Of a DNA stretch of 64,000 nucleotides, positions 35,236-44,547 are shown in pieces. Under the pieces are notes generated by a model. It did not search any database, was not told where the DNA came from, and was given only the letters and a program-made list of their open reading frames with translations. Numbering within the stretch: the first letter of the stretch is position 1; each line of letters starts with the position of its first letter. The translations under genes were made by a program, and so were the position numbers. The stretch comes from JAITWN01 sp964437335 (lineage in GTDB: Bacteria > Pseudomonadota > Gammaproteobacteria > SZUA-140): NCBI GenBank assembly GCA_964437335.1, contig CAYTGL010000007.1, forward strand, positions 31,441 through 95,440, in the 5' to 3' direction.

Positions 35236-37334
35236 CGCCTCTGGTCGCCATCAGTGATGACTTTCTCGAAGCCTACGCACAGATCCCACGTCAGCAGCAG
35301 AAGAAGGTGCGGGCGTTCATGGAGAAGTTCAAGGCGGACCCAAAGTCGAGTGCCATTAACTACGAGAAGATTCACGATGTCAAAGACGACCGGGTTCGCA
35401 CGGTCCGAATCGATCAGAAGTATCGAGCCGTGGTGCTCCATCCCACTGACGGAAGTGTGTACGTGTTGGTGTGGGTAGACAACCATGATGAAGCGATGGC
35501 TTGGGCGAAGGATCGCACCTTTGCGGTGAACCCGGCAACCGGAGCACTTCAGGTATTCAATGCCTCGGAAGCTGTCAAAATTGTCGAAGTGCAGCCCCAA
35601 ACCAATGGCAAGTCCGGTCTGCTGTCGGCACACGACGACGACACTTTGCTCTCTTTCGGCGTTCCCGAACTCCTGCTCCCAGCGGTGCGAGCCATCTCGA
35701 CACTCGCTAACCTCGACAAGCTGGCGAAGCACCTGCCTGTTGAGGCAGCCGAAGCCTTGCACTGGCTGGGCGAGGGGATTCCCTTGGAAGAAATTAGGGA
35801 AGCCGTCAGTACGGTTGCGACGACAAATGTGGATACGAACGACTTCGCTGCGGCTTTGCAGCACCCGGATTCGAAACGTCGCTTTGTCACGATTCAATCC
35901 GACGCCGAACTGACCGCAATTCTCGATGCTCCTTTGGAGAAGTGGCGGGTATTCCTGCATCCGAGCCAAGAACGCCTGGTGGGAAAGCAGTTCAACGGTG
36001 CAGTGCGTGTGATCGGCGGTCCTGGCACTGGCAAGACAGTAGTCGCCATGCACCGGGCACGGCACTTGGCAAGAACACTATGCGACCAAGAATCGGACCG
36101 TATTCTTTTCACGACCTACACAGCCAATCTAGCACAGAATGTCGATGAGAACCTTCGCCATCTGTGCGGGAGTGATTACTCGAAGATTGAATGCATTCAC
36201 CTGCACTCTTGGGCGGTGCGACTTCTTAGGGATCACCTCAAGAAGAATTGTTCCGTAGCAAACCAGGGCGAACTCGACAAGTTGTGGGACGACGCCATTT
36301 TCGCTGCCGAAGAATTCGACTTTGAACCAGGGTTTCTCCGACAGGAATGGGAGTCGATTGTCCAAGCAAATGAGATCACCGAGTTGGCCGACTACCTGAA
36401 GGTCTCACGTAGGGGTCGAGGCAAAACGATCTCACGACCAGAACGAGGCCGGGTCTGGAAGGTCTTCATGCGATTCCGTGACGCCTTGGAGCGAAGTGGG
36501 AAGACCGACTGGACAGCGGTGATTCGTGACGCCAGAAAGCATCTGGAATCGTCGCCGGTGTACTTGCCCTACAAAGCCGTCATCGTCGATGAGGCTCAGG
36601 ATTTTCAGCCTGACGAGTGGAAGTTGATCCGAGCAATTGTCCCCGAAGGAAAAAACGACCTCTTCATCGTCGGCGATGCTCATCAACGGATTTACGGCTC
36701 GCCGGTCGTCCTCTCACAGTGTGGCATCAATATCCGAGGACGGTCGAGCCGGCTCCGCATCAACTACCGAACGACCGAGCAGATTCGCCGATGGGCGATG
36801 GGGATGCTTCAAGGACTGACTTTCGACGATCTTGACGGCGGCATCGTGGATGAAAAAGGGTATCGATCTCTTCTCGCTGGTCCTGCACCGCAGATCTACG
36901 CCTTCGACACGCCGAAGGAGGAAGCCGAGTTCATCGGTGAGCAGGTCAATGGACTTCTGCAAACACGAAAGCCAACCGACATCTGCATCGTCGCCCGGAC
37001 AAGCAAGCAGTTGCAAGACGTGTACCGCCCCGTCCTTCGCAGCTTAAACATCAAGCACACCGTTCTCGATAAGGACAATCAGCCGCACGGGCTCGCTCTT
37101 GCGACCATGCACCGAGTCAAAGGACTTGAATTCCCGGTCATGATCCTTGCCGGGATCAACGAGAATACCGTTCCGCTGAAGGTGAAGGGCATTGCTTCTG
37201 ATCCAGCCGCCCTTAAAGAACATCTGAATCGAGAACGGTCCCTCTTGTTTGTCGCCGCTACCCGTGCCCGTGACGTTCTCATCGTCACCAGCAGCGGCAG
37301 TCCAAGCCGATTCATTCAAGGCATTTCCAATTGA
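35232..37334 (+). CDS. RelE-fold / UvrD-like helicase fusion
   Basis: A 700-residue protein. Residues 1-95 form a RelE/ParE-type fold (FLEAYAQIPRQQQKKVRAFM, INYEKIHD, VRTVRIDQKYRAVVLHP, YVLVWVDNHDEAMAWA), normally an mRNA-interferase or gyrase toxin, here fused to a superfamily 1 helicase with Walker A VIGGPGTGKTVVAMHRA (about 262), VDEAQDF (about 452), a motif with INYRTTEQIR and LATMHRVKGLEF (motif V region). No antitoxin gene is visible, so the RelE part may be regulatory or autoinhibited. It overlaps the DruE-like gene by four bases and is the last gene before the Gabija-like pair. Confidence 0.82.
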   Translation: MTPLVAISDDFLEAYAQIPRQQQKKVRAFMEKFKADPKSSAINYEKIHDVKDDRVRTVRIDQKYRAVVLHPTDGSVYVLVWVDNHDEAMAWAKDRTFAVNPATGALQVFNASEAVKIVEVQPQTNGKSGLLSAHDDDTLLSFGVPELLLPAVRAISTLANLDKLAKHLPVEAAEALHWLGEGIPLEEIREAVSTVATTNVDTNDFAAALQHPDSKRRFVTIQSDAELTAILDAPLEKWRVFLHPSQERLVGKQFNGAVRVIGGPGTGKTVVAMHRARHLARTLCDQESDRILFTTYTANLAQNVDENLRHLCGSDYSKIECIHLHSWAVRLLRDHLKKNCSVANQGELDKLWDDAIFAAEEFDFEPGFLRQEWESIVQANEITELADYLKVSRRGRGKTISRPERGRVWKVFMRFRDALERSGKTDWTAVIRDARKHLESSPVYLPYKAVIVDEAQDFQPDEWKLIRAIVPEGKNDLFIVGDAHQRIYGSPVVLSQCGINIRGRSSRLRINYRTTEQIRRWAMGMLQGLTFDDLDGGIVDEKGYRSLLAGPAPQIYAFDTPKEEAEFIGEQVNGLLQTRKPTDICIVARTSKQLQDVYRPVLRSLNIKHTVLDKDNQPHGLALATMHRVKGLEFPVMILAGINENTVPLKVKGIASDPAALKEHLNRERSLLFVAATRARDVLIVTSSGSPSRFIQGISN

Positions 37335-37388
37335 CTCAAGCGTAAACGCACTTCTGACTTGCTGTCACACATCGGGCGGGTATCGGCA

Positions 37389-39320
37389 ATGTTTATCAAG
37401 ATGCTTTCCATCCAGAACTATCGTAATTTCGGGGAGCCTGCGTTTGTCCTTGCTTTGAAGCGTTTCACGCTGATTCTCGGTGAGAACAACGTCGGAAAGA
37501 CCAATTTGCTCAACGCCCTCTGCCTGCTGTTTGGCGGAGACCTCTCTGTCGCACAATCGAGAATGCTCGAAGTCGATGACTTCAATTATGGGTCTGTGAC
37601 TCGACTCCGCAAACAGGTCGCCGATCCGGGTATCCCGCCCGATGAGATTGCGTTCCCGGAGATCGTCATCGACGCTTGGCTCACCGGAATGAACGAGGAT
37701 CAAGAAGCTGTGGTCGGCGATTGGTTTACCGACTCCACTTTCTCAGAAGCACGCCTCACCTACCGATACTCCCTTCGTTCATCGTTCAGTCCAGCGGACT
37801 GGATTCAGTCGCAAAGGGAGCTTATTGGGTTGACTTTCGCCGACGCAGCGAATTCCACAAAAGCAGAAGTCGCCGGTCAAGCGGAATCGCCGGCACAAGA
37901 GCTTTGGCGACGTGTGGAGTTTCCCATCGCAGAGTACCGCTACTCGCTTTACGGCGGCGGGAGACCTACGAACGAGTGTGACGCACACATTCTTCGAATG
38001 CTCAGGTTCGAGTTGCTCGACGCCCTTCGAGACGCACGACGAGAGTTAATTGCAAGCGGCGAAACTCGATTGCTCTTTCGCATACTCCGTCAGAACCACG
38101 ACTCGAAATATGCTGATCTGAAAACCAGCTTACTCGTTCTTGAAGAGTGCGTGAAAAAGAATGCTGCCCTTATATCGGTGCGAAAGGAAGTCGGAAAACT
38201 CCTGGAACGAGTTTCGCTAGCAACGTCGGATGGCGACAATTCAATTGACTTCGTGTTCTCGTCACCAGATGCCGTTGAGTTGATCAAAAAGATTGGAATG
38301 GTCTATGGTGCCCACCCCGTCAATGTAGAGCGGAATGGTCTTGGACGCAACAATTTGCTGTACATCTCGCTGGTTCTCTCTCAGCTTGCCAAACCCTCCG
38401 ATACTGCCACTATGAGCAGCGATGCGTCAGCGTTCTTTCGAGTCGTCGGAATTGAGGAACCAGAGGCACACCTCCATCCACACTTGCAGGATCACCTCAG
38501 TAGGAACATCGAAGCGATTCGGGACGATCATGAGAATAGGATGCAGTTGCTCCTGACTTCCCATTCAACGCACATTGCAGCGAAGCTCAAGCTCGCCAAT
38601 TCAGTCATTTTGTTTAATGACTCGACCGGCAAATTGAAAAGCCATTACATCCTTGAGGGACTTGATGAGTCAAAGGAACGTGACTCGATTCGCTTCCTCA
38701 GCCTATACCTTGACGCCACCAAGTCTCGAATGCTGTTTGCTCGACGACTCCTCTTGGTCGAAGGGATCGCCGAGCAGACGCTACTTCCCCGACTATTCCA
38801 ACGGCATCATGGTGCTACATTGGAAAGGCACGGAGCGACAGTGGTCAATGTAAATGGCGTGGCGTTCAGCCATTTCTTGAAGGTTGTTAAAAATGGATAC
38901 TTTCTGAAGTGTGTTGTTCTCACCGACAGTGACACTGGAACAAAGTCGGAGAATCGAGCGAAGACTCTGAAGGCTGCCTACGAAGATGGGCATGTAGTTT
39001 CCGTTGAGATCACGGAAGACTCGACCTTCGAGCGTGACCTGATTGCGGCAAATCGAAATGGAACCGGCAAGTCCTTAATTCTTGAGGCATTGATAAGAAC
39101 CCGCCTGAGGCTCGGCAAGAGTATCGAGAAGACAACGGGATCGGGTGACCTTGATGTCGGCACTTGTTTCGATGCAATCGAGGAATACAAAGCGGAGTTT
39201 GCCTTCAACCTTTCGGAACTATTGGACACCGAAGGGAAAGCGCTCGTCTTGCCAAAATACATTCAACGAGCATTTGACTTCGTTGTCCCGCCCGCCACCA
39301 CCACCGGAGAACTGCAATGA
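37389..39320 (+). CDS. gajA: OLD-family ATPase/TOPRIM nuclease, GajA-like (Gabija)
   Basis: A 643-residue ABC-type ATPase with a C-terminal TOPRIM nuclease. Walker A is LGENNVGKTNLL (residue 30 on), the signature/Walker B region is GIEEPEAHLHPH (about 356) with LLLTSHSTHIAAK after it. TOPRIM has its Glu in LLVEGIAEQ (E458) and the D-x-D in VLTDSDTG (D513, D515). This is the order in GajA, a DNA-nicking enzyme held inactive by nucleotides and released during phage infection. The start at the ATG at 37389 begins the conserved strand MFIKMLSIQNYRNFG. It lies 54 bases after the RelE/UvrD gene and overlaps the UvrD gene by four bases. Confidence 0.8.
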   Translation: MFIKMLSIQNYRNFGEPAFVLALKRFTLILGENNVGKTNLLNALCLLFGGDLSVAQSRMLEVDDFNYGSVTRLRKQVADPGIPPDEIAFPEIVIDAWLTGMNEDQEAVVGDWFTDSTFSEARLTYRYSLRSSFSPADWIQSQRELIGLTFADAANSTKAEVAGQAESPAQELWRRVEFPIAEYRYSLYGGGRPTNECDAHILRMLRFELLDALRDARRELIASGETRLLFRILRQNHDSKYADLKTSLLVLEECVKKNAALISVRKEVGKLLERVSLATSDGDNSIDFVFSSPDAVELIKKIGMVYGAHPVNVERNGLGRNNLLYISLVLSQLAKPSDTATMSSDASAFFRVVGIEEPEAHLHPHLQDHLSRNIEAIRDDHENRMQLLLTSHSTHIAAKLKLANSVILFNDSTGKLKSHYILEGLDESKERDSIRFLSLYLDATKSRMLFARRLLLVEGIAEQTLLPRLFQRHHGATLERHGATVVNVNGVAFSHFLKVVKNGYFLKCVVLTDSDTGTKSENRAKTLKAAYEDGHVVSVEITEDSTFERDLIAANRNGTGKSLILEALIRTRLRLGKSIEKTTGSGDLDVGTCFDAIEEYKAEFAFNLSELLDTEGKALVLPKYIQRAFDFVVPPATTTGELQ

Positions 39321-40825
39321 AACCCACAGTCGTCGTTGCCGGCCCCGGTGCCGGTAAGACGCACAACATGGTCAACGAGATTGCAGCTTGCATTCCCAGC
39401 TTGTCACCCAATCGATACTTGGTAGCAATCACATACACGAATGCCGCAGCGGACATGATCCGCACCAGGCTACATCGTCGGGCGAAACCAACACGCAACG
39501 TTTTTATCGGAACCATCCATTCGTTTCTGAACCGCTTCATCTTGTCGCCATTTGCCGTTGTATTGGAACAGTTGCCCGAAGAGCACATCTTCGTGTCCGC
39601 AGACGTGGCCGTTCCAAACAAGACAGCATCGGGAAGGAGATTGACTCCACAACAGGTCAGCGTTGCGAAAGCCGCCAAGCTGACGGCCCTCTTGAAACGA
39701 GGCATTGTTCCGTATGAAAAGATGGGGAGCGTAGCAGCGACTCTCGTCGAGACGAAAGAAATCCGCCGGCTCGTGGGGCACCGTTTGCAGTTTGTGTTCG
39801 TGGACGAGTTTCAGGACGTTGACACGACGCAGCATCGAGTATTTGAGAGTCTCCGCAAGGAGAAGAAGACCAGCATTTACGTCGTTGGTGATCCAGAACA
39901 GTACATTTCGAGCTTTACATACCGGGTGCGAGGAATTCGAGCACCGGAGTACGGAAAGATTCCATTTTTTCGGTTTGCCGGACACTCTGAGTGTCAGAAC
40001 TTGGTAGCAAATCGCCGCTCCTGTGATGAGATCGTCGATTTCACCAACCGGTTTCACGGGCGATTGACACAGAAAGGGCAACAGGGCAAACGAGGTGATC
40101 AGCGAGTCGTATTTGTAAGGGAAAGGGATGTCAAGCAAATCATCGAGCGGTTTCGGGCTTTGACCGACGATTGGCATACCGGCATTTTACCGATTTCCCG
40201 CCTGTATCTCAGCCACTGGGGTTCTACGCTAGAAGAGGCTAGGCAACCCTTTTGTCTTGTGCCAGTCAGCAACAATGGTGCTTCCTATACATCTTTGCTC
40301 CAAGAGGCGATGGAAGTAGTCGCCAAATCCCTCGGAATGAGTCAACGTCGGGTTTGTAGCACTTTCGACCTTGAGCAACTGGCATGGCGCAAGGTAGGGC
40401 TTCACCTTTTGAAAGCAATTCAAGCCGGTGAGGTCAACACGCCTGCTGACCTGAGGGCTTTTCTCAGTTATCGGTTTTCTACAGGGGACGTAGGTGATGG
40501 CAGTGATGTGTCGCATGAGTTGAGTGTGCTTGTTGAGTGTGTGCTTCATGGCACTGCACAAACGGATCGAGAGCGAATCTCGTCCATTCATAAAGCCAAG
40601 GGGCTCGAAGCTGATGCCGTATTGGTTGTCGCCAAGAACCAAACTGAATTGCGAAAGTGGTGTGAGCGGGATTCATCCGCTAGGGCTGCGGACAAGGAGG
40701 ACATCTGTCGAATTGGATTTGTAGCTTTCAGCAGGGCGAGGGAGTCGCTTGTCTTGGCGTGCCTGAAAGAGATTGACGAAGAGACGAAGATGCTTCTTCA
40801 GTCATTGGGCATCAACATCGTTTAG
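39317..40825 (+). CDS. gajB: UvrD-like helicase, GajB-like (Gabija)
   Basis: A 502-residue superfamily 1 helicase: Walker A is AGPGAGKTHNMV (about residue 9), motif Ia ITYTNAAADMI, motif II VFVDEFQDVD (about 163), motif III VVGDPEQYISSF, motif V SSIHKAKGLEADAV (about 424) and motif VI FVAFSRARESLVL. Size (about 500 residues) and its place directly after a GajA-like gene with a four-base overlap identify it as GajB, which forms a complex with GajA and senses or processes DNA ends. It ends the long co-directional run; a convergent gene follows 18 bases on. Confidence 0.8.
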   Translation: MKPTVVVAGPGAGKTHNMVNEIAACIPSLSPNRYLVAITYTNAAADMIRTRLHRRAKPTRNVFIGTIHSFLNRFILSPFAVVLEQLPEEHIFVSADVAVPNKTASGRRLTPQQVSVAKAAKLTALLKRGIVPYEKMGSVAATLVETKEIRRLVGHRLQFVFVDEFQDVDTTQHRVFESLRKEKKTSIYVVGDPEQYISSFTYRVRGIRAPEYGKIPFFRFAGHSECQNLVANRRSCDEIVDFTNRFHGRLTQKGQQGKRGDQRVVFVRERDVKQIIERFRALTDDWHTGILPISRLYLSHWGSTLEEARQPFCLVPVSNNGASYTSLLQEAMEVVAKSLGMSQRRVCSTFDLEQLAWRKVGLHLLKAIQAGEVNTPADLRAFLSYRFSTGDVGDGSDVSHELSVLVECVLHGTAQTDRERISSIHKAKGLEADAVLVVAKNQTELRKWCERDSSARAADKEDICRIGFVAFSRARESLVLACLKEIDEETKMLLQSLGINIV

Positions 40826-40843
40826 ATCACCACCGCAAGTATT

Positions 40844-41881
40844 TCACGTCTTCGCTGGTCGAAATTCGAACGTCGCCTTCACGATGCCGTGATCTGTTGT
40901 CCCGCTTTCCTTGTGATGGATCGAATTCAAATGGTCATTCATGATCTCCGAACCCAAGAATGCCCAAACCCGTTTGCGTGAGTTGTCGTAAAACTCCTGT
41001 GAAAATAAGATGTGGTCGAGCGATTCCCGGCTATTCTGATGAACATGTGTGTAATAGACATCCCGCTCGCTACGGTACTCCTGCAATGTCCCTGCCGAAT
41101 ACAGGTCAACGTCGCTACCACCCTGGGTCAATCCGCTGAGCAGGTAGTTTGGCTGGCCGGTGATGATATTCAGCGTGTTGCTCCGCTTGTCGTCGTTCAG
41201 GTCGCCTAGCACAACAACCGGGTTGTCGTTGCCCTTCATCGCCTCGGTCAAAAGCATCCGCAAAGCGGAGGCTTCGGCGGTACGTCGGATCGTGGAAATC
41301 GCCGCCCCGACACCTTCTCGATGGCGGCCGTAAAACTGCTTGTCATCTTTGAACCATTGCTCTCGATCAACCTGAGCGGGCATCTTCGACTTCAAGTGGG
41401 CGACAAACACCGAGATTTCGCTACTGTTTTCGTGCGGCTTGATCTTGAAGTGCAGCACCGGCCTTGAAAAACTCTTTAGTGACACCGAAATCTCGGGAGT
41501 CTGGGGATCGTCGCCGCTGCCGAACAGTACAAACTTGTCTGGGAAGGTCACGATCCATTCCGGCTCACCGACAAGCATCTCCCTCCGCACGGCACCGGCA
41601 CAGATGATCTTTCCACCCTTATGCGAGGTGGGAGCGAGAAGCGTGTACTTTGGCGACAGCTTTGCCTTTTTGAACACGTTCACGAGCGACTTACGGTGCC
41701 ATAGTTCCTGGAAACCCCACACGTCGGCATTCACCGTGGCGATGGCCCGTCCAATCCAGTCAATCTTTCTGTCGTACTGCTCTGGCGTCCAGCCGGCCGC
41801 ATCCCGATACATCGGTAGACCGGGTTCATTGATGTTGAACAGGTTGCAAGTTGCGAAGGAAAGTCGCTTGCGTGGTGCCAT
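40844..41881 (-). CDS. Endonuclease/exonuclease/phosphatase (EEP) family protein
   Basis: A 345-residue DNase-I-like enzyme. FATCNLFNIN gives the N-terminal Asn, WGFQELWH the metal-binding Glu, FVAHLKSKMP the His-Leu-Lys-Ser block, VVLGDLNDDK the catalytic G-D-x-N, SRESLDHILFS the Asp-His and GTTDHGIVKA the final D-H. It is complete for the fold, so active phosphodiester hydrolysis is likely; the substrate (DNA, RNA or lipid headgroup) cannot be read. No signal peptide is seen, so it is intracellular. It converges on the defence operon. Confidence 0.85.
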   Translation of the reverse strand: MAPRKRLSFATCNLFNINEPGLPMYRDAAGWTPEQYDRKIDWIGRAIATVNADVWGFQELWHRKSLVNVFKKAKLSPKYTLLAPTSHKGGKIICAGAVRREMLVGEPEWIVTFPDKFVLFGSGDDPQTPEISVSLKSFSRPVLHFKIKPHENSSEISVFVAHLKSKMPAQVDREQWFKDDKQFYGRHREGVGAAISTIRRTAEASALRMLLTEAMKGNDNPVVVLGDLNDDKRSNTLNIITGQPNYLLSGLTQGGSDVDLYSAGTLQEYRSERDVYYTHVHQNSRESLDHILFSQEFYDNSRKRVWAFLGSEIMNDHLNSIHHKESGTTDHGIVKATFEFRPAKT

Positions 41882-42377
41882 GATGCTGCCCTCGATGATT
41901 CTTGAAGATCATACCCATTGGTGCTCATTCTACCCAATGATCCAGAAACTTGCAGTCTGAACGATGCCGAGACGGTAAATAGCGATAATCCCGCCCCCTG
42001 CCAATCGAAGAGATTCGCCGATTGCCCAGGTGCCGCTGGGGGGACCATGCACTCGAAGTCCATCAAAGAGAAAAGCCGTCCATGCTGCCAGGCATCCCCC
42101 CAACAGCCACTTTCTGCCAGAGTTTTTGGAACGAGTTTCTCGATTTCAAACTCTGCAACAGGGTTGATCAGGCATCTCTTTGCGTCCACTGGGTTACGCC
42201 AGGCGATGTGCAACGATCTCGGTGCTTGAAGCCGACGGGGACTGCTTGAAGCAGCCATAACGCCAATTGCAGTGCGGTACGGCGACTAAAGCCTGCGATC
42301 TCTGCGTTTGACTCCGCTACGACCCCGGTTGAAATGGGCGATCTCCTGCAAAGTTCGATGAGAGACCGAGGCCAGCC
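41882..42377. other. Intergenic region, no gene seen
   Basis: About 500 bases between divergent genes. Short coding-like patches occur (for example LHIAWRNPVDAKRCLINP on the minus strand at about 42150-42210, which resembles a decayed protein segment) but no frame has a start and ribosome site. It probably holds both promoters plus remnants. Confidence 0.35.
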
Positions 42378-43214
42378 GTGGCTTTCAGTTCATCGCCCAG
42401 GCCGATAAAATGCTCCTTTGACGACGACTGGCCTGTTCGGAGCTTTCCCTTGGATTTACGACAACTCCAGAAGCAATTCATTGAGCGTGTTGAGGCCGCA
42501 AGTGGCAAGCCAGTGATCCTGCAAAGCGATCCCAAGTTCGCCGGACATGCGACCATCAAGATCGCCACCAAGGACCAACCAGCACATCTGCTACTCTACA
42601 AGCCAGAGCAAGAGTCTGTTTTGCCGTATTTGGTTGCCTACGAGTGCGAGTTCGCACTTAGAACGATTCAAGCCGATCCATCGACTCAGTTCAACCTGGC
42701 TTCCAAGCCCAACATGCAACGAGAAGTGCTTGAACTGATGCAAAGGCACCACCAGGGAAGGGACGACATTCCAAGTCATGTGGTTCCCCAATTGGCCCAG
42801 CAGTTTGGCAATGCCCTTGGACTCCAATTGCGATCTATGCCAATCACGATGCGAATCGACAAGCTGCTTCATGACGCCCATCCTGAACTCACGGAGTTAC
42901 AGCATGAGAGCATTGATCGCCAGCTTCAGGAGAATATGGGCGCACTAAGTCCACGCTCTAAAGTGATTGCACCAGATGAGATCATCCGCCCCAATGCGTC
43001 AATGAATGCTGCCTTTGCTAAGTTCTTCGCTGGACTTTGGAATGCACCGATGACATTCGCTCCCTATGTTGCTGCTGGATATGGAGACGCCGCATCTGCA
43101 CTGCTTGCCCTTAACGAACAGATTCCAGCAGGATCGAATCAGGATCGTGAGCTTGTTGACGCTTGGGCCAAGCATACGGGTCTCGACCGTTGGTTTGAAA
43201 CAAAAGGTCGTTAG
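42378..43214 (+). CDS. Hypothetical protein, partner of TPR protein
   Basis: A 278-residue protein starting at a GTG with GAGG six bases upstream. Blocks such as QKQFIERVEAASGKPVILQ, HATIKIATKDQPAHLLLYKP, YLVAYECEFALRTIQ and LPVE-like helices through MPITMRIDKLLHDAHPEL suggest a compact alpha/beta domain related to small bacterial metallopeptidases in layout, but there is no H-E-x-x-H, so I do not call one. Its stop abuts the start of the TPR gene with no spacer, so the two are co-translated. Confidence 0.6.
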   Translation: MAFSSSPRPIKCSFDDDWPVRSFPLDLRQLQKQFIERVEAASGKPVILQSDPKFAGHATIKIATKDQPAHLLLYKPEQESVLPYLVAYECEFALRTIQADPSTQFNLASKPNMQREVLELMQRHHQGRDDIPSHVVPQLAQQFGNALGLQLRSMPITMRIDKLLHDAHPELTELQHESIDRQLQENMGALSPRSKVIAPDEIIRPNASMNAAFAKFFAGLWNAPMTFAPYVAAGYGDAASALLALNEQIPAGSNQDRELVDAWAKHTGLDRWFETKGR

Positions 43215-44285
43215 ATGTCGCAAGAATTTTCGTTCAAACTCGGTTTCGATGACTTTGACCGCTCACTACTTGGCAATCCACCACCAGCAGTCGGCTCGGA
43301 TGGCTTTAAGTCCAGGATTGCAGACTTCTTCTCCAAACAGTTTGCCGGATTCGGCGGCAAAGCCAGAGTTGTCATTGATGACGCCAGTCGTGTGATCGAA
43401 GTGCTGTGGACCAAAGATACGAATTGGAAAGACCCGAAGCAGAAAGCACTCGACCTGCTCAATTCCGGGCAAATCAAACAGTCGCTACCAATACTGACGA
43501 CGCTTTTCCACAAAGATCCAAGCGACGTTGACACGTTGTACCGACTTGGACTTGCCTACAGTGAGTTAGGACAATATCAGCAAGCAATTGAGCTTCTCGA
43601 AAAAGCCGTCGAGCTTGCCCCCGATCACGTCCATGCCCTTGTTGGACTTGGTGTGGCCGAAGTTGCAGCGGGTAATGTACTGATTGCCGAGGATTGGCTG
43701 AGGAAAGCGGTCCAACTTGAACCCAGCAATAGGTGGGCATTGAGGAATTTAGCCGGGGCATTGATAAAGCAGCAGCGGTTTAACGACTCGCTCCCCGTAA
43801 TTCGTCAGTGCCTTGCTGTTGCGCCCGACGATATCGCAATGATGATCGCTTATGGCGATTGCCTTGCAGATCTTAACCGTAGCGACGAATCCGAAGTGCA
43901 TTATCGAATGGCGGTCAAGACTGGTGGTCCTGAGCATCTGGTTGATCTAGCCAAAGCACGCCTGACCGAGAAATCAGAAAAAGCCTTGCGATCATCCGGC
44001 GACGTGCGGCCCGACGTAGTGCAGTACATGAGGGATGCTCTTGAAAGATTCAAGTCGATGGAAGTGACGCAAATCCAAAACCTCGCACTTGAGCTTGCTG
44101 TGCTGGGCAATAAGGGTCTCAACATCAACGATCCAACCAGGAAGTATCAAATCCAAGCATGGCCTGGAGAGTATACCGGACTGCATTTGATTTCTATCAT
44201 GTATGCAGCCTTCCGGCAATTTGCACCCGATACAGACATTGGAATCGACCTTAGCAAAGAATATGGAATCGCACTGGGAGAGTAG
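43215..44285 (+). CDS. Tetratricopeptide repeat protein
   Basis: A 356-residue protein. Residues about 75-245 hold at least five TPR units (for example ALDLLNSGQIKQSLPILTTL, TLYRLGLAYSELGQYQQAIE, HALVGLGVAEVAAGNVLIAE, RNLAGALIKQQRFNDSLPVI), so a scaffold or partner-binding role is likely. The N-terminus repeats no TPR; the C-terminus (FAPDTDIGIDLSKEYGIALG) looks like a short folded end. It abuts the upstream gene. After its TAG the same frame stays coding-like for 52 codons (see 44286-44444). Confidence 0.75.
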   Translation: MSQEFSFKLGFDDFDRSLLGNPPPAVGSDGFKSRIADFFSKQFAGFGGKARVVIDDASRVIEVLWTKDTNWKDPKQKALDLLNSGQIKQSLPILTTLFHKDPSDVDTLYRLGLAYSELGQYQQAIELLEKAVELAPDHVHALVGLGVAEVAAGNVLIAEDWLRKAVQLEPSNRWALRNLAGALIKQQRFNDSLPVIRQCLAVAPDDIAMMIAYGDCLADLNRSDESEVHYRMAVKTGGPEHLVDLAKARLTEKSEKALRSSGDVRPDVVQYMRDALERFKSMEVTQIQNLALELAVLGNKGLNINDPTRKYQIQAWPGEYTGLHLISIMYAAFRQFAPDTDIGIDLSKEYGIALGE

Positions 44286-44444
44286 TTTGGCCGCTGCGAT
44301 GGTGAGTCGTCTTTTAAGGTTTTTCTGGGTGCCTCCGACGATCTCATTAAGAACATCCACGGGGTTGCCCCTGTCGCTGAGCTTGATGGCGACGAGATCG
44401 GATACTTGGTGGGAAAAGTGGCTGAGATCAAGAGGCAGGGGTAA
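44286..44444 (+). pseudogene. In-frame coding-like segment after the TPR gene stop
   Basis: Immediately after the TAG at 44283 the same frame continues as FGRCDGESSFKVFLGASDD, LIKNIHGVAPVAELDG and EIGYLVGKVAEIKRQG, then a TAA. There is no start codon. It is either the original C-terminus of the TPR protein cut off by a nonsense mutation or a fragment of another gene placed by chance in frame. Confidence 0.3.
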
Positions 44445-44547
44445 GAGAGAAACGAACCAATACCGCCGGAAACTGTCCCTTTGAAGCAAGCAGTGGCCGG
44501 AGGAAGAGTTGATTTATTTCAGGGGAATGATCGAATCATAAGAAGCG

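Noticed and set aside
29482..37334. Reading the locus as plain class 1 DISARM
   Set aside because: DrmD- and DrmMI-like genes are present, but no separate drmA, drmB or PLD-type drmC is seen; the large helicase follows the DruE pattern.
20190..40825. Reading the locus as BREX or a type I restriction system
   Set aside because: No pglZ, brxC, hsdS or hsdR-type gene is present.
42378..43214. Calling the TPR partner a metallopeptidase
   Set aside because: The general layout suggested it but no H-E-x-x-H or other zinc motif is present.
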